In this document: in pieces, positions 48,940 to 61,183 of the stretch
Numbering within the stretch: position 1 is the stretch's first letter
Layout: each line of letters starts with the position of its first letter
Assembly (NCBI GenBank): GCA_020310875.1
Contig: CM035438.1
Span: 95,771,205 to 95,835,204, forward strand
Reading direction: 5' to 3'
From: Ceratopteris richardii
Taxonomy: Eukaryota > Streptophyta > Polypodiopsida > Polypodiales > Pteridaceae
Length of the DNA: 64,000 nucleotides
Translations under genes and position numbers: made by a program
The notes under the pieces: model-generated
Databases searched by the model: none
What the model saw: the letters and a program-made list of their open reading frames with translations, nothing else
Told to the model about the DNA's origin: nothing

Positions 48940-49830
48940 GTAGCATAATTACGACTACCCACAAGTTGTTGATAACCTGTAACATCTTCAATTAGTTCAC
49001 CTTCATGTGAACTTAGCTTATGGTTGAGCTCCATAGGAATACCTTCAATTTTTTCATTCTCCATCTTAAACTTTACCAACATATCATGTATGTACTTTCT
49101 TTGTGTGATGAATATACCTGAATTTGTATACACAAGTTCTAAGCCAAGGAAGTAGGTCAATAACCCTAGATCACTGATTTTGAATTCCTTCATTAATTGA
49201 GCCTTTACTTGCTTGATACCATCAGAATCATTCCCTATAATAATGATATCATCCACATAGACACATAAGTAGATGACCTCTGATTTATTCTTCTTAACAA
49301 ATAAACACAAATAAAGAAGAGTCTACCTTGCTTGCCACAAAGCCTTGATCTTGCAAATAGGTAACAAGCCTATGGTTCGAGGCTCTAGGAGCTTGCTTGA
49401 GACCATAGAGTGCTTTTCTAATCTTGCATACATACCCTTCTTTTTCTTCATCTTCAAAACATAGTGGTTGTGCCATATACACTTCCTCTGATATCCAACC
49501 ATTTAAGAATGCATTCTTGATATCTAACTTATCTAAATTCCAATTTTTTGATGCAGTAAGACTTACCAATACCCTGATTGCTGGCATCTTTGCCACAAGT
49601 GAAAAAGTTTCTTCATAGTCTACTCCATGTGTTTGGGAAAATCCCTTTGCCACTAACCTTGCCTTGTACCTATTTATAGAACCATCAGAGTTCTTTTTAA
49701 TTTTTTAGATCCACCTTGAACCAATTACCTTCATATTTGGCTTCTTGGGAACTAGATCCCATGTGTGGTCCAGCAATGCTTCCACTTCTTCCTGCATGGC
49801 TTCTCTCCAATGTTTCTTCTTCCTAGACTC
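48936..49830 (-). pseudogene. Element J reverse transcriptase
   Basis: Begins WREAMQEEVEALLDHTWDLV with an in-frame stop near 49705, then ARLVAKGFSQTHGVDYEETF, NLDKLDIKNAFLNGWISEEV, KALYGLKQAPRAS and, after a shift near 49300, the catalytic LCVYVDDIIIIG, then LLTYFLGLELVY. Standard copia RT. Confidence 0.88.
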
Positions 49831-49831
49831 T

Positions 49832-50905
49832 TCAAATGAAGAAGGCTCTTCTGATATAATCTTTAGTGATGTACAAAGAGTGCTTTGTGACTAAGGATGT
49901 ATCATATCCATACCTTATGGGCTTCTTACTTTCTCTTTGTAATCTCCTTAAAGCTTGATTGGAAGACTCGGGTAGATCCTCTAATTGCTTGTATTTGAAC
50001 TTTCCTCTTGACTTCCAAGCTTTGAAGTCAATCTGCTCCTCGTCCTCTGAGTTGATGTCCTCTGCTTGGTGTTGATCTTCTTTAGTGAGGGTTGGAAAAT
50101 CATTTTCCGAATCATATGGTAACCTGACTTTCGTGCAATCATCTTCAAACCATGAATTATTCTCATCAAATACTACATCCCTACTAACTATGAATGCCTT
50201 AGTGGGATTGCATAGTATATATCCCTTTTGATTCTGATCATACCCAATAAATATACATTTCTCAGCCTTAGGGTGAAGCTTTCCTCTGATTTGTGATGGG
50301 ATGTGTGCATAGGCAATGCACCCAAATATTTTGCAATGATCCAATAAGGGTCTCCTACTATTCCATGCTTCATATGGTGTCATACCATCCAATGATTTGG
50401 ATGGAATCCTATTGACTAAGTAGGTGGATGTGGAGATAGCCTCTACCATAAATAATCAGGTAATTTTTCTCATTCAACATAGACCTATCTGCCTCAACAA
50501 TTGACTAGTTCCTTCTCTCTGCCACTCCATTCAACTCAGGAGTATACTTGGTTGTTACTTCTCTCTTTATGCCTCTGTCCTGTAGAAAAAGATCAAACTC
50601 ATGTGAAAAGTACTCACCACCTCCATCAAACCTGATTCTCTTCAAGCTCCTTCCTATTTGATTTTCAACTAGTGTCAAATACTTCTTAAAACACGTAAAT
50701 ACCTCATCCTTATGCTTCATGAAATAAAGGATTTTCCACCTACTGTAGTCATCAATAAATTACACATAGTACCTTGAGCCTGAGATGGATGGATCTTTTC
50801 TAGGACCCCATACATTAGTGTGTACAAGCTCCAAATAGTCTTCATGGATGTATCCCTTCCTATTGAATGGTTGCCTGTGAGCTTTGCCAAATTGGCAACC
50901 TCCAC
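49832..50905 (-). pseudogene. Element J integrase
   Basis: From about 50905: GKIHPSQAQ-type degenerate core, then KYLTLVENQIGRSLKRIRFD, GGGEYFSHEFDLFLQDRGI, ELNGVAERRN (core Asp and Glu), shift near 50480, then STYLVNRIPSKSLDGMTPYE, GCIAYAHIPSQIRGKLHPKA and IGYDQNQKGYILCNP. The GKL-x-PKAEKCIFIGYD part is the usual copia integrase C-terminal region. Frameshifts at about 50720 and 50480. Confidence 0.85.
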
Positions 50906-50909
50906 ATTT

Positions 50910-52513
50910 TTATATCATGTGTTGCTTGGTCACATTGGGAATGTCAAGCACACTTTGATCCCTACAAATTTGCGTCAGAGTTCTCTCTCCTATGTGCCCT
51001 AGCCTTTTGTGCCATATTTCCAACTCAGATAAGGTTTGATCTCTATAACTGAATAATGCTATATTCCTTGTGTCTTCAATTTCAAAAGTAAACAATCTAC
51101 CTGACTTTTCACCTTTGTAAATCCTTTTGAAGCCTTGTTGGGAGTCTTCCACATATGCTCCATGCTTAGTAAATCTGACATGTAGATCTTTCTCTACAAT
51201 CTGTCCAACACTAATTACGTTTTTGGTTATAGTAGGCACATATAGAACTTTGCTCAAAAGGTTCATACTACCATCAAATGTTTTGACATTTTCAACTTGC
51301 TTGACTGAGTGTTTAGTCTCATCACCTATTTGTACTTCATGCTTCCACTTGGGTTCTTCAAGATTAGATAATAGAGCTATATTTCCTGCCACATGATTGG
51401 AACAACCTGAGTCAATGTAGAAAAGATGATCATTATCTTTACCTTGCTTGGATGTCATGTTCATGATGAGTAAAGAGTCTTCTTGATCTTCAGTATAGTT
51501 GTTGAAGTCCCTTCTTCCTCTAGAGCCTCCTTGATAATTGTTGTTGTTGTAGCCTTGATTGTAGTTATGGTTGTAGTTTCCTCCACCATTGTTGTACCTA
51601 CTTCTAGTTTGTCCATAGCTTCCTCTATGGAAGCCTCTTCCCTTTTGGTTCCTTGTATTTCTGTAGCATTCTTTTGTTCTGTGGTTGTTGAGAGCACATA
51701 TGTTGCATGGTGAATTGTTGTAGGGTCTCCCCCTACCTTGCTTTCCTCCTCTGCCCCTTCCTCTAGCACCTCTTCCTCTTCCTGCATAATTAGCTTGAGA
51801 GGTACTAGCCTCTTCATCCTGTTTCTTACTTTTACCCTTATCCTTAGCTTTATTCTTATCTGTATAAAGGGCACAAGATTGGTTACCTCTTGAGTTGTCA
51901 CCATTTCTATTGAGCTTTGTCTCATGGGTGAAGAGTTGTCCCATCAAGGTGTTCAGATCAGGTATTTGCATATCCATGTAGAGATCCATTGATGTGGTGA
52001 AGGACTCCCACTTGTCATTAGCCTTTATTCCATTGATGATCTCCCTCACAATGTGCTCTTCCTCTATCTCTTGTCCAATGCTTGCAAGCTGGTCTACTAC
52101 ATCTTTCATTTTGGTTACATAATTAGCCACTCCTTGGTTTGGTTGTTTCTTGAGAGTTGTGAATTCCATCCACAACTGATTCTTCCTTGCTCTTGTCTTT
52201 GAGGATAAATATGATGAAAGTACTTCCCAAGTCTCTTGGGAGGTCTTGCAATTCCTAACATGTGGTAAGAAGAAATCAGAGATTGAGTTTAGTAGATATG
52301 ACCTAGCAAGAGCATTCTTGCACACCATGTGGTTAGCCTCTCTTGCTCTTCCTTTGTTGGTTGATGCTTGCTCCTCAAGATTGGCATGTCTTCATCTCCT
52401 GAGATGTATCCATATAAGCTTCTCCCTTGAAGGTATGCTTGCATCCTTAGGGACCATGCTGAGTAGTTATTCCTATCCAATTTGTCAATGAAGGATGGAA
52501 ATCCATCTCCCAT
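50910..52513 (-). pseudogene. Element J gag-protease
   Basis: Start at 52511-52513 (MGDGFPSFIDKLDRNNYSAW); shift near 52300; then NALARSYLLNSISDFFLPHV, WMEFTTLKKQPNQGVANYV, zinc knuckle CNICALNNHRTKEC (C-x2-C-x4-H-x4-C) after an Arg/Gly-rich stretch, an Asn/Gly-rich stretch, protease YIDSGCSNHVAGN, and the pre-integrase EIWHKRLGHIGERTL. Stop after TKQHMI at 50910. One frameshift only in 1.6 kb, so better preserved than the pol part. Confidence 0.88.
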
Positions 52514-52527
52514 CTTGATTGTGCTTG

Positions 52528-52539
52528 CTTTGATACCAT
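52528..52539 (-). promoter_or_regulatory. Primer binding site of element J
   Basis: Minus strand TGGTATCAAAGC (approximate ends), one base after the LTR; one change from the initiator tRNA-Met consensus TGGTATCAGAGC. Confidence 0.8.
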
Positions 52540-53489
52540 TGTTGGAGGAGATGGTGGATAATCACAAGAGATGAATTGGTGCAGCTAAAACTTGCTTCAC
52601 ACCTGCTATAACTGATGGTTAGAGAGTGTTGTGGGCCTCTTTAGCTAGCTAATAAGCATAAATAATCACATATGTTGCTTGGAAGATGATCCACTAATGA
52701 TAGGATCAAAACAAATACATATGATCCAAGGTCCAAAACTTGCTATTTTGGTTGATACACCTATTCAGAGTTTTGAAGCATTCTCTAAGTACAACAGCAA
52801 TTGATAAAATTACTTTTGGGGAACTTCAATTCGCTTAACAAGCTACCAATCATGAGTGATATCATTTAAAATGATGGACTATATGCAGAGAAATATGTTT
52901 AGCAAATTGATCATGCATCCCAACATTTATGAGCGTTGACAGTCATAGACCACTGAGCAGAGATTGATTAATATCTGATGATCACGAGAACCATTACTTA
53001 TGAGACTTTGTAGGATTAAAATAGACAGTATGATGAATCTATCATGCTTTGAATCATAGGAAATGATCAACTATATGGTGAGAACAAGCTCTAACAAATT
53101 TACTATTCTGATGGAGTATGACAGAGATATGAGAGTAAGAAGTAATGATCATGTATGTATGAAATCATGTAAAAGTACAATGTCATTGGCAATAAATCAT
53201 TTCTCAATGAGTGAGAAATGAGTGAAATATGAGGTGAGCTTCTGTTCTCAATGAAATTACATTCAAATATCTACCTAAAAGTGAATCCTAAAGTATAGGA
53301 TTGATTCTCTCTTGACTTAACTACCAAGTGATAGGAGATTATATGCTTCCTAAATCCTTGTGGGTTTATTCCTGTTACAATGGGTAATTGTGAAGTAAAG
53401 TTACAAGAGGTTGTACATATGAAGCCTTCCAAGTGTAATGTCAATACATCAAGCTTATGTGAGGTGATCAATTATGTATTGCACCAACA
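52540..53489 (-). repeat. 5' LTR of element J
   Basis: 950 bp, plus TGTTGGAGGAG to GCACCAACA (TG...CA). Adjacent to the primer site. Confidence 0.92.
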
Positions 53490-55939
53490 GCTCCTCTCAC
53501 AAGGCCTCTAGTATGATGACATAGTATAATTTCTATAACACATTTCTTTATCACAATGGCTTAATACCAGATGTCCCAAATATGAGAAATCATAATGTCT
53601 AGATCACGTGGTAGTGAAATCATGATGTCTCAAGGATGATCCTTAAAGTGGGAGACTTTAATGGCTTACTACCACATGGTTGGGAAATCAAATGCCTTGG
53701 CCCATCTAGGAGACCACAATTGCTCTCACAAATCACAATGGCTCATCTATGATTTCATTAATAGGTTGGAATTTGTGATGGATCTATAAATTTTGTTAGG
53801 AAATTCATTTTGAATTTTTTACTTTAAATATGTGTTTGTGAGCTCCATATCATCTTATTTCACATAGAAATTGTAAAAGACTTTAGCAATTTTTTTACCA
53901 AACAAGTAGTCATGGTTTTTCGAGCTTCAATTCTCCATGAATAGTATTCCAATGGCTATGAAAAATTACGAGGGATCTTTTACTTGCTCATGGCAACTCC
54001 ATTTTTTTTTTATTTAGTGCTCTGATCTATGTATTATGAGCCTCAAAAATTTTTACTCTCTCCTCTCAAATTTTGACATTGTTGCATCGTCTCAATTATG
54101 TGGAAATGACAAAAATTGAGCCTTTTGATGCTATATGTCAGTCCTTGGATGAAATTTCCAGAGTACAATGAATCAAATCCCTTTCTCCAACAATGCATAC
54201 AAACTTCTTGATGTGGAAATATAATCTAAAAATGGACAAAGGAAGTGACTTCATTGAATTTTGGGCTTCGTGTGAAACGCAATCATTAATCCTACTCCCC
54301 AATTGCATTTCTTCAACTAATCACTTTCTTACTTGGACTCTCTAAGCAAAAAAGCCCTCATCCTTGATAATTTTTCCAAGAAATGTAGTGTTGTAAAAAA
54401 GGTCTAACATTGACATCAAATGGGTAAGATTAAGTATCATTGCTAGTTTGAATTTGAGCATTTACCTAGTTGTATACATGAAGATTAGGAAAGTGTAGGA
54501 AGCCTATCCTAACTAAATAATATGTGATAATTTTGAATGTATAATGTATAAAAAAATGCCTACATTTTTTTAGCCTAAGGAGAATTACCCCTCTCCAAAT
54601 ACTATATTGTTACAACTAGTACAAAAGGACATACCCAAAGAAATAAGAAAAACAGGAATCCACCTCTATGCACCTACAAGAGTGAAGTCACATTGCAAAT
54701 TGACTTGTGGTGATCAATTGTGGCTGTTTGGGGCTATGAAAGAATTTGACATGGTTGGAACAACCATTGAGACACACCTTCTTAAGGATTCTAGAAAGGG
54801 GTCAAGGAGAAGAGAGAAGATGGAAATAAGAAAGATGCATGAGTTTCAAGATCTCGCTCCTTGAATTATCATCAATTTTGTGCAAAAATGAGCCCTTGTT
54901 GATCTTTATACAAATTAAAATGTCCATGTTCATATACAAATGGTTTGCATAGTAAAGCAATAGCAATAGAAAACAATTTTCTCTACTTTGAGCTATTTTT
55001 CTAGGTTTCTATAGCTAGAAAAGGTATCCTACTTGGAAAAATTACTCTCTTTGATGATTGAGATTTCAAAATTTAATACACCTAAAAAAATGGGGTTTAT
55101 GTCAAAAGAGGCGAAATGTGAGATGGTTGTTGTTTCCATGATTGAATCCTTATAGTATATATATTGTTCCATTATTTTACAGATATCAATCAAAGATTGT
55201 ATAAAAATTTTGTGCCTTCCTCCATCAAAGCTTTAGGTTCATCACTCCAATAGATTATTTTGGGATCCCTCTTGAGCTAAAATGTCCCATAGATCATATA
55301 AGTTTATGAATTGCAATTATAGTTGAAGTGGACATAATTGTAAGTGGTTCATGAAAGAGAAGGTAGAGATAAGTGAGGAGCAATAATGATAACATAGTAG
55401 GATATATAGGTAATAGAAGGGGAGAGAAAAGAGTCTTTATCTCCAATACATGTTCATGCATGAGGAAAGACAAGAAATAGTCCTAAAAAATGATTTGATT
55501 TTAAGGTGTGAGAACAGTAAGAGACAAAAATTTCAAAATATTAAATGATTACAGAAGTAAATGAATTAGTTGAAGAGAGTAAAAATGTTTTTGGTTTGTC
55601 CCCATAATGTTGGAGTATCTTTATGATTTGTAGGATGCACATTATACCTTGAATGGTATTTTTCCAAGAGATGAAAATACTATCCCACTATCATAGCTTA
55701 TCTTGTAGGATGTACTTGCACTCTGTCTCCGTTTGTACTATATATCCTACTAATCTTGCACTTATTACCATAGGTCATGGCAAAAATACGTAAGTGCTAT
55801 GCTAAAAAAGCCTAGTGATAAAGGCATCTTCAAAGCTTTGCAGTTAGCAGGATGGAAGCAACATGATTCACGAGTAATACACCCACAAGAATTCCTTACT
55901 GGGTGCCACAAATAAATCAAATATTAGAAAATATTTTCT
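53490..55939. other. AT-rich stretch without recognisable genes
   Basis: 2.4 kb. Up to about 54600 there are only short frames; 53530-53760 repeats phrases such as ATCATGATGTCTC and CACAATGGCT. The plus frame 54607-54864 (85 codons) has no motif I know. The right part, before 55940, is where the 3' LTR of element M would be expected on the minus strand, but I could not identify its ends. Confidence 0.4.
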
Positions 55940-56340
55940 CTAAAATCCAATGGCCTCAATGCTGACTAACCTTAGGTGCTCAAATGCAATGAGCCACACC
56001 TCTAGCATGTTGATAATCTTGTGTTTCATGCAGAGTATGATGTCGGGTACATGCTCCATCTTGTAAGTATACCTATTGACATTGAGCTTGTAGTCATAAT
56101 TGAAATCATTTTTCATTGGTGTTGTGATTTGAAGATAATTTAGCCAATGCTTCCCCATTGTATGATCTCATTTTTGTTGAAGGAAATCATAAACACTTTT
56201 GCATTAAGGGTTTGGACAATAACTAGGATTCTTATATAGGAAGAGTGGGAATAATGTGAAATGATCATAATAATTGGGGTTATTTTCCAAAAACACCTTC
56301 TTCTAGAATGCACCATACACATTGTCTACAAGGTGTGCAA
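55940..56340 (-). pseudogene. Element M ORF3 (decayed)
   Basis: Minus strand: LENNPNYYDHFTLFPLFLYK, NPSYCPNP, a stop, CKSVYDFLQQK, a stop, then MGKHWLNYLQITTPMKNDFN, YKMEHVPDIILCMKHKIINM and LEVWLIAFEHLR. This matches ORF3 of element B (YNPCYCPVFQRRSWPEY; EKWLNYVYLAPPKGQP; FKNVPDVMTQMCLKIF; ELMIVSFRTFKN). Three stops. It shows that ORF3 existed before the split of these subfamilies. Confidence 0.65.
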
Positions 56341-56649
56341 GGTCTTCTTCATCATACAACAATTTATCATTTGTTTCCTTGCTAACTCTATGTGTGAGGT
56401 ATTATCTCTCTTGCACTTTCATGAGGATGAAAGGTGCTAGCATCATGTAAAGAAGGTGTACTGATTTCTTCGCTACAAGTACCTTTGCCAATCTACTAGA
56501 CAAGATTTCTTTCTCAAATTCATTAAAAATTTCATCCATACCTTGTATACATAGTTCCTTACTACAGATTCTCAAAGGGTGAAAAATCTATGATCTCCCA
56601 CTCTCCAAGAAATATGGGGTCATCCTCCCTTAATGATTCCTTGAGATCT

Positions 56650-56935
56650 AATAGAATGGGTGAAGCATGCTCATTCTAAGGAGATGGAGGTGGTGTACGT
56701 GATTGAACATCTTTGTTGCAAGGGACAGTTGAATTTTGAAGAGCCTCTACTCTTTGTGGGTCTTCCACTTGATTCTCTAGAGCTTTATTATGATCCTTGT
56801 AAAGTTCCAAAGAATCTCTTTGTTCCTCAAACAAGGCCTAAAGTTGTGATATCTTCTTTGCACTACCATCTTCTAGATCCCTTTTGAGTCCTTTGGTGTT
56901 TTCTTTCTCTTCTAATGTATAAAGAGGCATGACTT
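56650..56935 (-). pseudogene. Element M ORF2 coiled-coil fragment
   Basis: LKRDLEDGSAKKISQL, a stop, then FEEQRDSLELYKDHNKALEN and QVEDPQRVEALQNS ending in a TPPPSP motif. Heptad-like and charged, in the position of the ORF2 C-terminus (B: LEELQKKVLEYERQPSP). Supported mostly by its position just upstream of ORF3. Confidence 0.45.
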
Positions 56936-57049
56936 TTGCATTATCATCCAAGCCTTGGATCACTTTGTAATATCCAAATAATCCTCTAACCTTTTTCCTT
57001 CTTTTTGAACAATCCCCCTCAAGCTTAGGTAGGAATTGTCTATGTCCTT

Positions 57050-57330
57050 CAAGCTCATAATATTCTTGTACTTAACTTTGATGCATGCAATTCTTTGGTG
57101 AATACGTATGCAACCTTCTCTTTTGTAGTCACAAAATGAACATCGACATCATGATTAACAAATTTTTCTCTTACAAAATGGTGATGCACCTCAATGTGCT
57201 TACTCCTAGCATGATACATTGGGTTATTGGCCAAGTGTATAGATGACATGTTATCTCCATAAAGGGAGATTGTTCCAACCTACACATCCAAGTCAATTAG
57301 TATCTTCTTAAGGCACAAAACTTCACACGT
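57050..57330 (-). pseudogene. Element L RNase H end
   Basis: CEVLCLKKILIDLDVQVGTI, SIHLANNPMYHARSKHIEVH, HHFVREKFVNHDVDVHFVTT and YVFTKELHASKLS: standard last part of copia pol. Confidence 0.8.
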
Positions 57331-58412
57331 GGTTAGAGCCAATGCTCTATATTCAACCTTTGTTGAATACAATGCAATTTTGAGTTTTTTCTTTGACATC
57401 CATGAGATAGTATTTGTTCCTAGCATGAATACATACCTTGACGCTGATCTTCTATCATCAATAGAACCTTCTCAATCAAAATCACTCCAACCTCTAAGTG
57501 TTAGATCTTCTCCACATCTATAAAAAAATCCTTGATTGATTGTCTTAAGTGGCTACATGCATAAATTGAGCAAGTACCCCTACCACATAAGATGGGTCAG
57601 GTCAAGTCATTGTTGCATAGATCAAAGAACCAATCAAGCTTCTATACAATGTTAATTCTTCAAGCCTTTTAACATCCATCATAATTATCTTTTCATTTGC
57701 ATCTATATGTTGAGTGAGTACCTTATATGCTACCATGCCATACTTGTATAGTATTAGTAGATATCTCCATTGCAAAATTTATATGCCATCCATCGCATAT
57801 ACAATTTCAATACCTAAAAATTACTTCAACTCACCCAAATCTGATACCTTGAATTCCTTTCCAAGTTTCCTCCTGATTTCTTTAATTCTTGTCTCATTAC
57901 CACTATTTATGATTAGATTATCCAAATAGATACATATGAATACTACCTTACTCACTTCCTTCTTCACATAGAGTAAGGGATCTGATTTTCTTTGTGTCTA
58001 CCCACAATTCTTAAGGTGGTCAACAAATCTTTGATTCTAGGCCCTTGGTGCCAATGCTTAAGCCCATAACAAGGCCTTATTCAACCTACAAACAAAATCA
58101 GGATTCTACATTCTCATAACATGTTGGTTGTGTCATGTTTACCTCTTCCTTTAACTCACCATTCAAGAATGCATTCTTTATATCAAGCTGATATATAGGC
58201 CATATTCTACTTGCACATACAGATAATAAAGTCATTATTTTTGTTTTGTTAACCATATGGTTGAAGGTCTCTTCATTGTCCACTCCAAAAGTTTGTGTGA
58301 ACCCCTTAGCCACCAACCTATCTTTGTGTCTAACAAGTGTACCATTTGCATTCCTTTTAGTCTTGTACACCCATTTGTTTTGAACCACTTTCATACCTAG
58401 GGTCTTGGGCAC
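57331..58412 (-). pseudogene. Element L reverse transcriptase
   Basis: Best read at 58412-58098: VQNKWVYKTKRNANGTLVRH, DRLVAKGFTQTFGVDNEETF, YQLDIKNAFLNGELKEEVNM and QPTCYEN. Downstream to 57331 the frames are broken; short matches to the copia RT palm exist (region 57900-58060), but the YVDD box is not readable with confidence. Confidence 0.7.
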
Positions 58413-58415
58413 TAG

Positions 58416-59590
58416 TTACCAAGTCTCATTGTCCCTAAGTGCTTTGATCTCTTCATCCATATCTCTCTTCCCTTCCTCCCTTAATGCTTCCTCATACGTT
58501 TCTGGATCATTGTCTCCTAGAACCTGCATTGTATAGCCATAGTGCTTGGCAATGAAAGATTCATAGTTTGACCTTTGTATTGAATTCTTGAGCCATGAGG
58601 ATCTCCTTTCACTCCCTTTAGAGAATTTTTTCCTCAACCTTTGATAGTTTTACATGTGGTGTGACTAGAACTTCATACTCTTCTTCATTCAGTGAGTCAC
58701 TATTACCTTCATGATCATCATGAGAGTCACTAAGAGACTTGTACCTCGATGTTTGTGATTTTGATAGGCTTCTCCTTTCTCCCATGTGTCCTTGAGTAGC
58801 TCATCTTGATGCGGAAGCCTCAGGCCCACTCATTTGGGTTGATTCAACCTGCATATCACCCTCACCACAACCTATTATATCATCCAAGTCATCATCTATT
58901 ACCTTTTCTTTTCCCTTGCCTACATAGCAAGGTTTCAATTCATTAAAAATCACATATCTTGATACATACAACTTCTTGATTTGAGTTTTATAGTACTTGT
59001 AACCCTTTTTCTTAGTAGAATAACCTATGAAGACACATTTTTCAGATTTAGCTTCAATTTTAGTTCTTACCTCTGTGGAATGTGCACATAGCATGTACAC
59101 CCAACCTCGTTGAGATGCTCCACACTTGGTTTCTTGCCATAGTAGGCCTCATTTGGAGTCCATTCACACACACCACTTGTAGGTACCCTATTCATAAAAT
59201 AAATTGAAGTGTTAATAACCTCATCCCAATAAAAGAGAAGCATGTGTGCTCCATTAATCATACACCTTGTGATCTCCACTATGTGCCTATTCTTTCTTTT
59301 TGCCACCCCATTTTGTTGGGGGTATACCTACATGTAAATTGCCTTTTAATACCATTTTTATACAAATAAGAACTGAATTATTTAGAGAAATACTCTCCCC
59401 CTCCATCAAACCTTAGGGCTTTCACATGCTTACCTCTTGCTTAAAACTCTTGAACATAGAGAACACATCTGATTTTCCTCTAATGATATATATCCACACT
59501 TTCTTAGAGTAATCATCAACAAATGTGAAAAAATACATAGATCTTCATATGGATCTCTTTGGAAGGTCCCCATACATCAGTGTGGATGAG
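58416..59590 (-). pseudogene. Element L integrase C-terminal part and linker
   Basis: 59306-58801: RHIVEITRCMINGAHMLLFY, EVINTSIYFMNRVPTSGVCE, WTPNEAYYGKKPSVEHLNEV, then KIEAKSEKCVFIGYSTKKKG and VSRYVIFNEL. 58637-58416 is the acidic linker into RT (DPETYEEALREEGKRDMDEE). The integrase core proper runs up to the solo LTR at 59591. Confidence 0.78.
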
Positions 59591-60171
59591 TGTAGCTCAG
59601 TGATGAGTAGCACCTCCTTTAATGTCAATCTGGGAAGACATGAGATGGTATGAAGACCTCGAGCAAGTGAAGGCACAAATGTGTGAGTGAGAAGCACACA
59701 AACATGCACACACATACACACACGCGCGCACACACGGCAAGAACAAAGAGAGTAAGACAATGGAATTACTTCTATTACAAACAAGTTCTCATACAAGCTC
59801 AAAACTACAAGAAGCTAGCCCAAAAATGAGCTCTCTAGCTCTATTTATAGTTTTTGACTAGCTTTGGCCCTGTCCAGACCTAGTGTCCGGCCTAGTTAGA
59901 AATTAGGTTCCAGGGCTTATTTGAGGGCTCAAACAAGGTCTAAAAAATATGAAAATTGATAGGCACTTACTTCTAAGGCTCCTCAAGCTCGAGGACTCCT
60001 CGGATTGTACAAAATGGAGCTACAAAAAGGTGAAACGATATTTAAAAGGGTTTTTAGTGATGAGAATCACTTTTAACATGATGTAAGGTTTGGAAAAAAT
60101 TTTAATAGGTTGCCTTAGTGCTAGATCCGCATGCATGCCCATACTTGGCTTCTTCCCATATGATGCCAACA
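59591..60171 (-). repeat. Solo LTR of the A/B family
   Basis: 581 bp, plus TGTAGCTCAGTG to TGATGCCAACA, flanked by the 5-bp target duplication ATGAG (59586-59590 and 60172-60176). Similar throughout to the LTRs of A and B, with the same microsatellite and TATA region (about 59840). No internal sequence remains, so it arose by recombination between two LTRs after insertion into integrase of element L. The start is shorter than in A/B (TGTTGGCATCATATGGG). Confidence 0.93.
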
Positions 60172-60176
60172 ATGAG

Positions 60177-60475
60177 ATCCAAGATATTTCGAGCCCCGTG
60201 TGGTCCTTTGGAATGGTTGTCTACCTTGCTTCCCTAGTTCACAAGCATCACAAAACTCATGGAGTTATTTGTTCTCAAACTTAGGAAGCCCTCTCACAAG
60301 GTCTTGCTTGATCATATTGCTTAGCTTAGGAACGTTGACATGCCCTATTCTTTTTCACCCAAGTTCAAGTTCAGAAATCCTTTGATTATCTATCATAACA
60401 TAGCCCACATTTAGCCCAAAAAGGCACCTCTTCTTGATGTATTGCTTCATTTCTCTTCTAATGGATAAGGACTCA
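60177..60475 (-). pseudogene. Element L pre-integrase domain
   Basis: Minus strand: IGHVNVPKLSNMIKQDLVRG, LPKFENK, LHEFCDACELGKQGRQPF: the copia GAG-pre-integrase motif with its Cys pair. It continues element L beyond the solo LTR, confirming that the LTR is an insertion. Confidence 0.75.
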
Positions 60476-60597
60476 AGAACTTTGCATTATCCAAGTCTTG
60501 ATTCACTTTTTGAATATCCAAATAATGCTTTAAGCTTGCTCCTTCTTTTCTGACATTTCTATATCCCATTTTTGGTTAAGATTTAATGCTAATATCA

Positions 60598-61183
60598 TGT
60601 CTAGAATGTAGACAAACCATAAGATCGACTATCTACGTGCCAAATTGTAACATCTAGAGGTCTTGCTTTTCATTGTTAACATCATTGATGACATCATCAG
60701 TTTGTAATTTCCCTTGAACACTATAAGGAGGTCTTGGGCAGATACATAATCAGCCTTGCCAATGCCAATCTTGGGAGCTCAAGGAGACACAATCTCCAAT
60801 TAAGTGCTTTCCAAGTTCTAGTCCCAATTTAGGTCTTCTTCCTTGTTCTACTCTTGTCTAATTTAGTATTATGGATGTCTTGTTTTGTCTTGTTGTAATC
60901 TTGTAGTACAAGATCCTATCCAATTATTTCTAGTAAATCTACCTAAAGGAAGTTCTTGTAATTTAGATACCTTGTTTCATACCTATGATCTCGATTTGTG
61001 GGATCTCTTGTATCCTTTCTAGTGTAGTTGTCTATGCCTATTATTCCCAATTTGTGGGAATTTTTGTAATAATTCTATATTCTTATATTATTTTGCTTAC
61101 ATGGGTGATCCTATAATTAGAAGAATATTTCCAAAATCTTATTCAAGTCTAGTCAATGGGCACAATCTAGTGCTCCCCTGATA
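60598..61183 (+). repeat. LTR related to element F
   Basis: About 586 bp in plus orientation, similar to element F LTRs read on their own strand (CTAGAGGTCTTG; GATGACATCATCA; GCCAATGC...CTTGGGAGCTCAAGG; ending GTGCTCCCCTGATA). More diverged than F's own pair. Start near TGTCTAGAATG is approximate, and no target duplication was seen. No internal region is attached. Confidence 0.7.

Larger units (their letters stand above)
47223..53489 (-). mobile_element. Element J: full-length Ty1/copia retrotransposon, decayed
   Basis: LTRs at 47223-48282 and 52540-53489. Between them, on the minus strand: primer site TGGTATCAAAGC, gag, protease, integrase, RT, RNase H and polypurine tract TTGAGGGGGAGC. The order protease-integrase-RT is that of Ty1/copia. 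Flanks GTTCC (47218-47222) and GCTCC (53490-53494) look like a target duplication with one mismatch. Coding is broken by several frameshifts and stops. Its Gag is close to that of element E. Confidence 0.92.
57011..60555 (-). mobile_element. Copia element L, partial, inserted in element M
   Basis: Minus strand: pre-integrase, integrase, RT and RNase H of Ty1/copia, with polypurine tract CTTGAGGGGGATTG ending at 57012. The following TGTTCAAAAAGAAGG and a related TGTCAGAAAAGAAGG at 60555 may be the starts of its two LTRs; similarity lasts only about 80 bases. Gag and protease are missing. A solo LTR is inserted at 59591-60171. Confidence 0.65.

Noticed and set aside
54607..54864. 85-codon plus-strand frame as a gene
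   Set aside because: No recognisable motif, no neighbouring domain and AT-rich decayed surroundings; length is compatible with chance.
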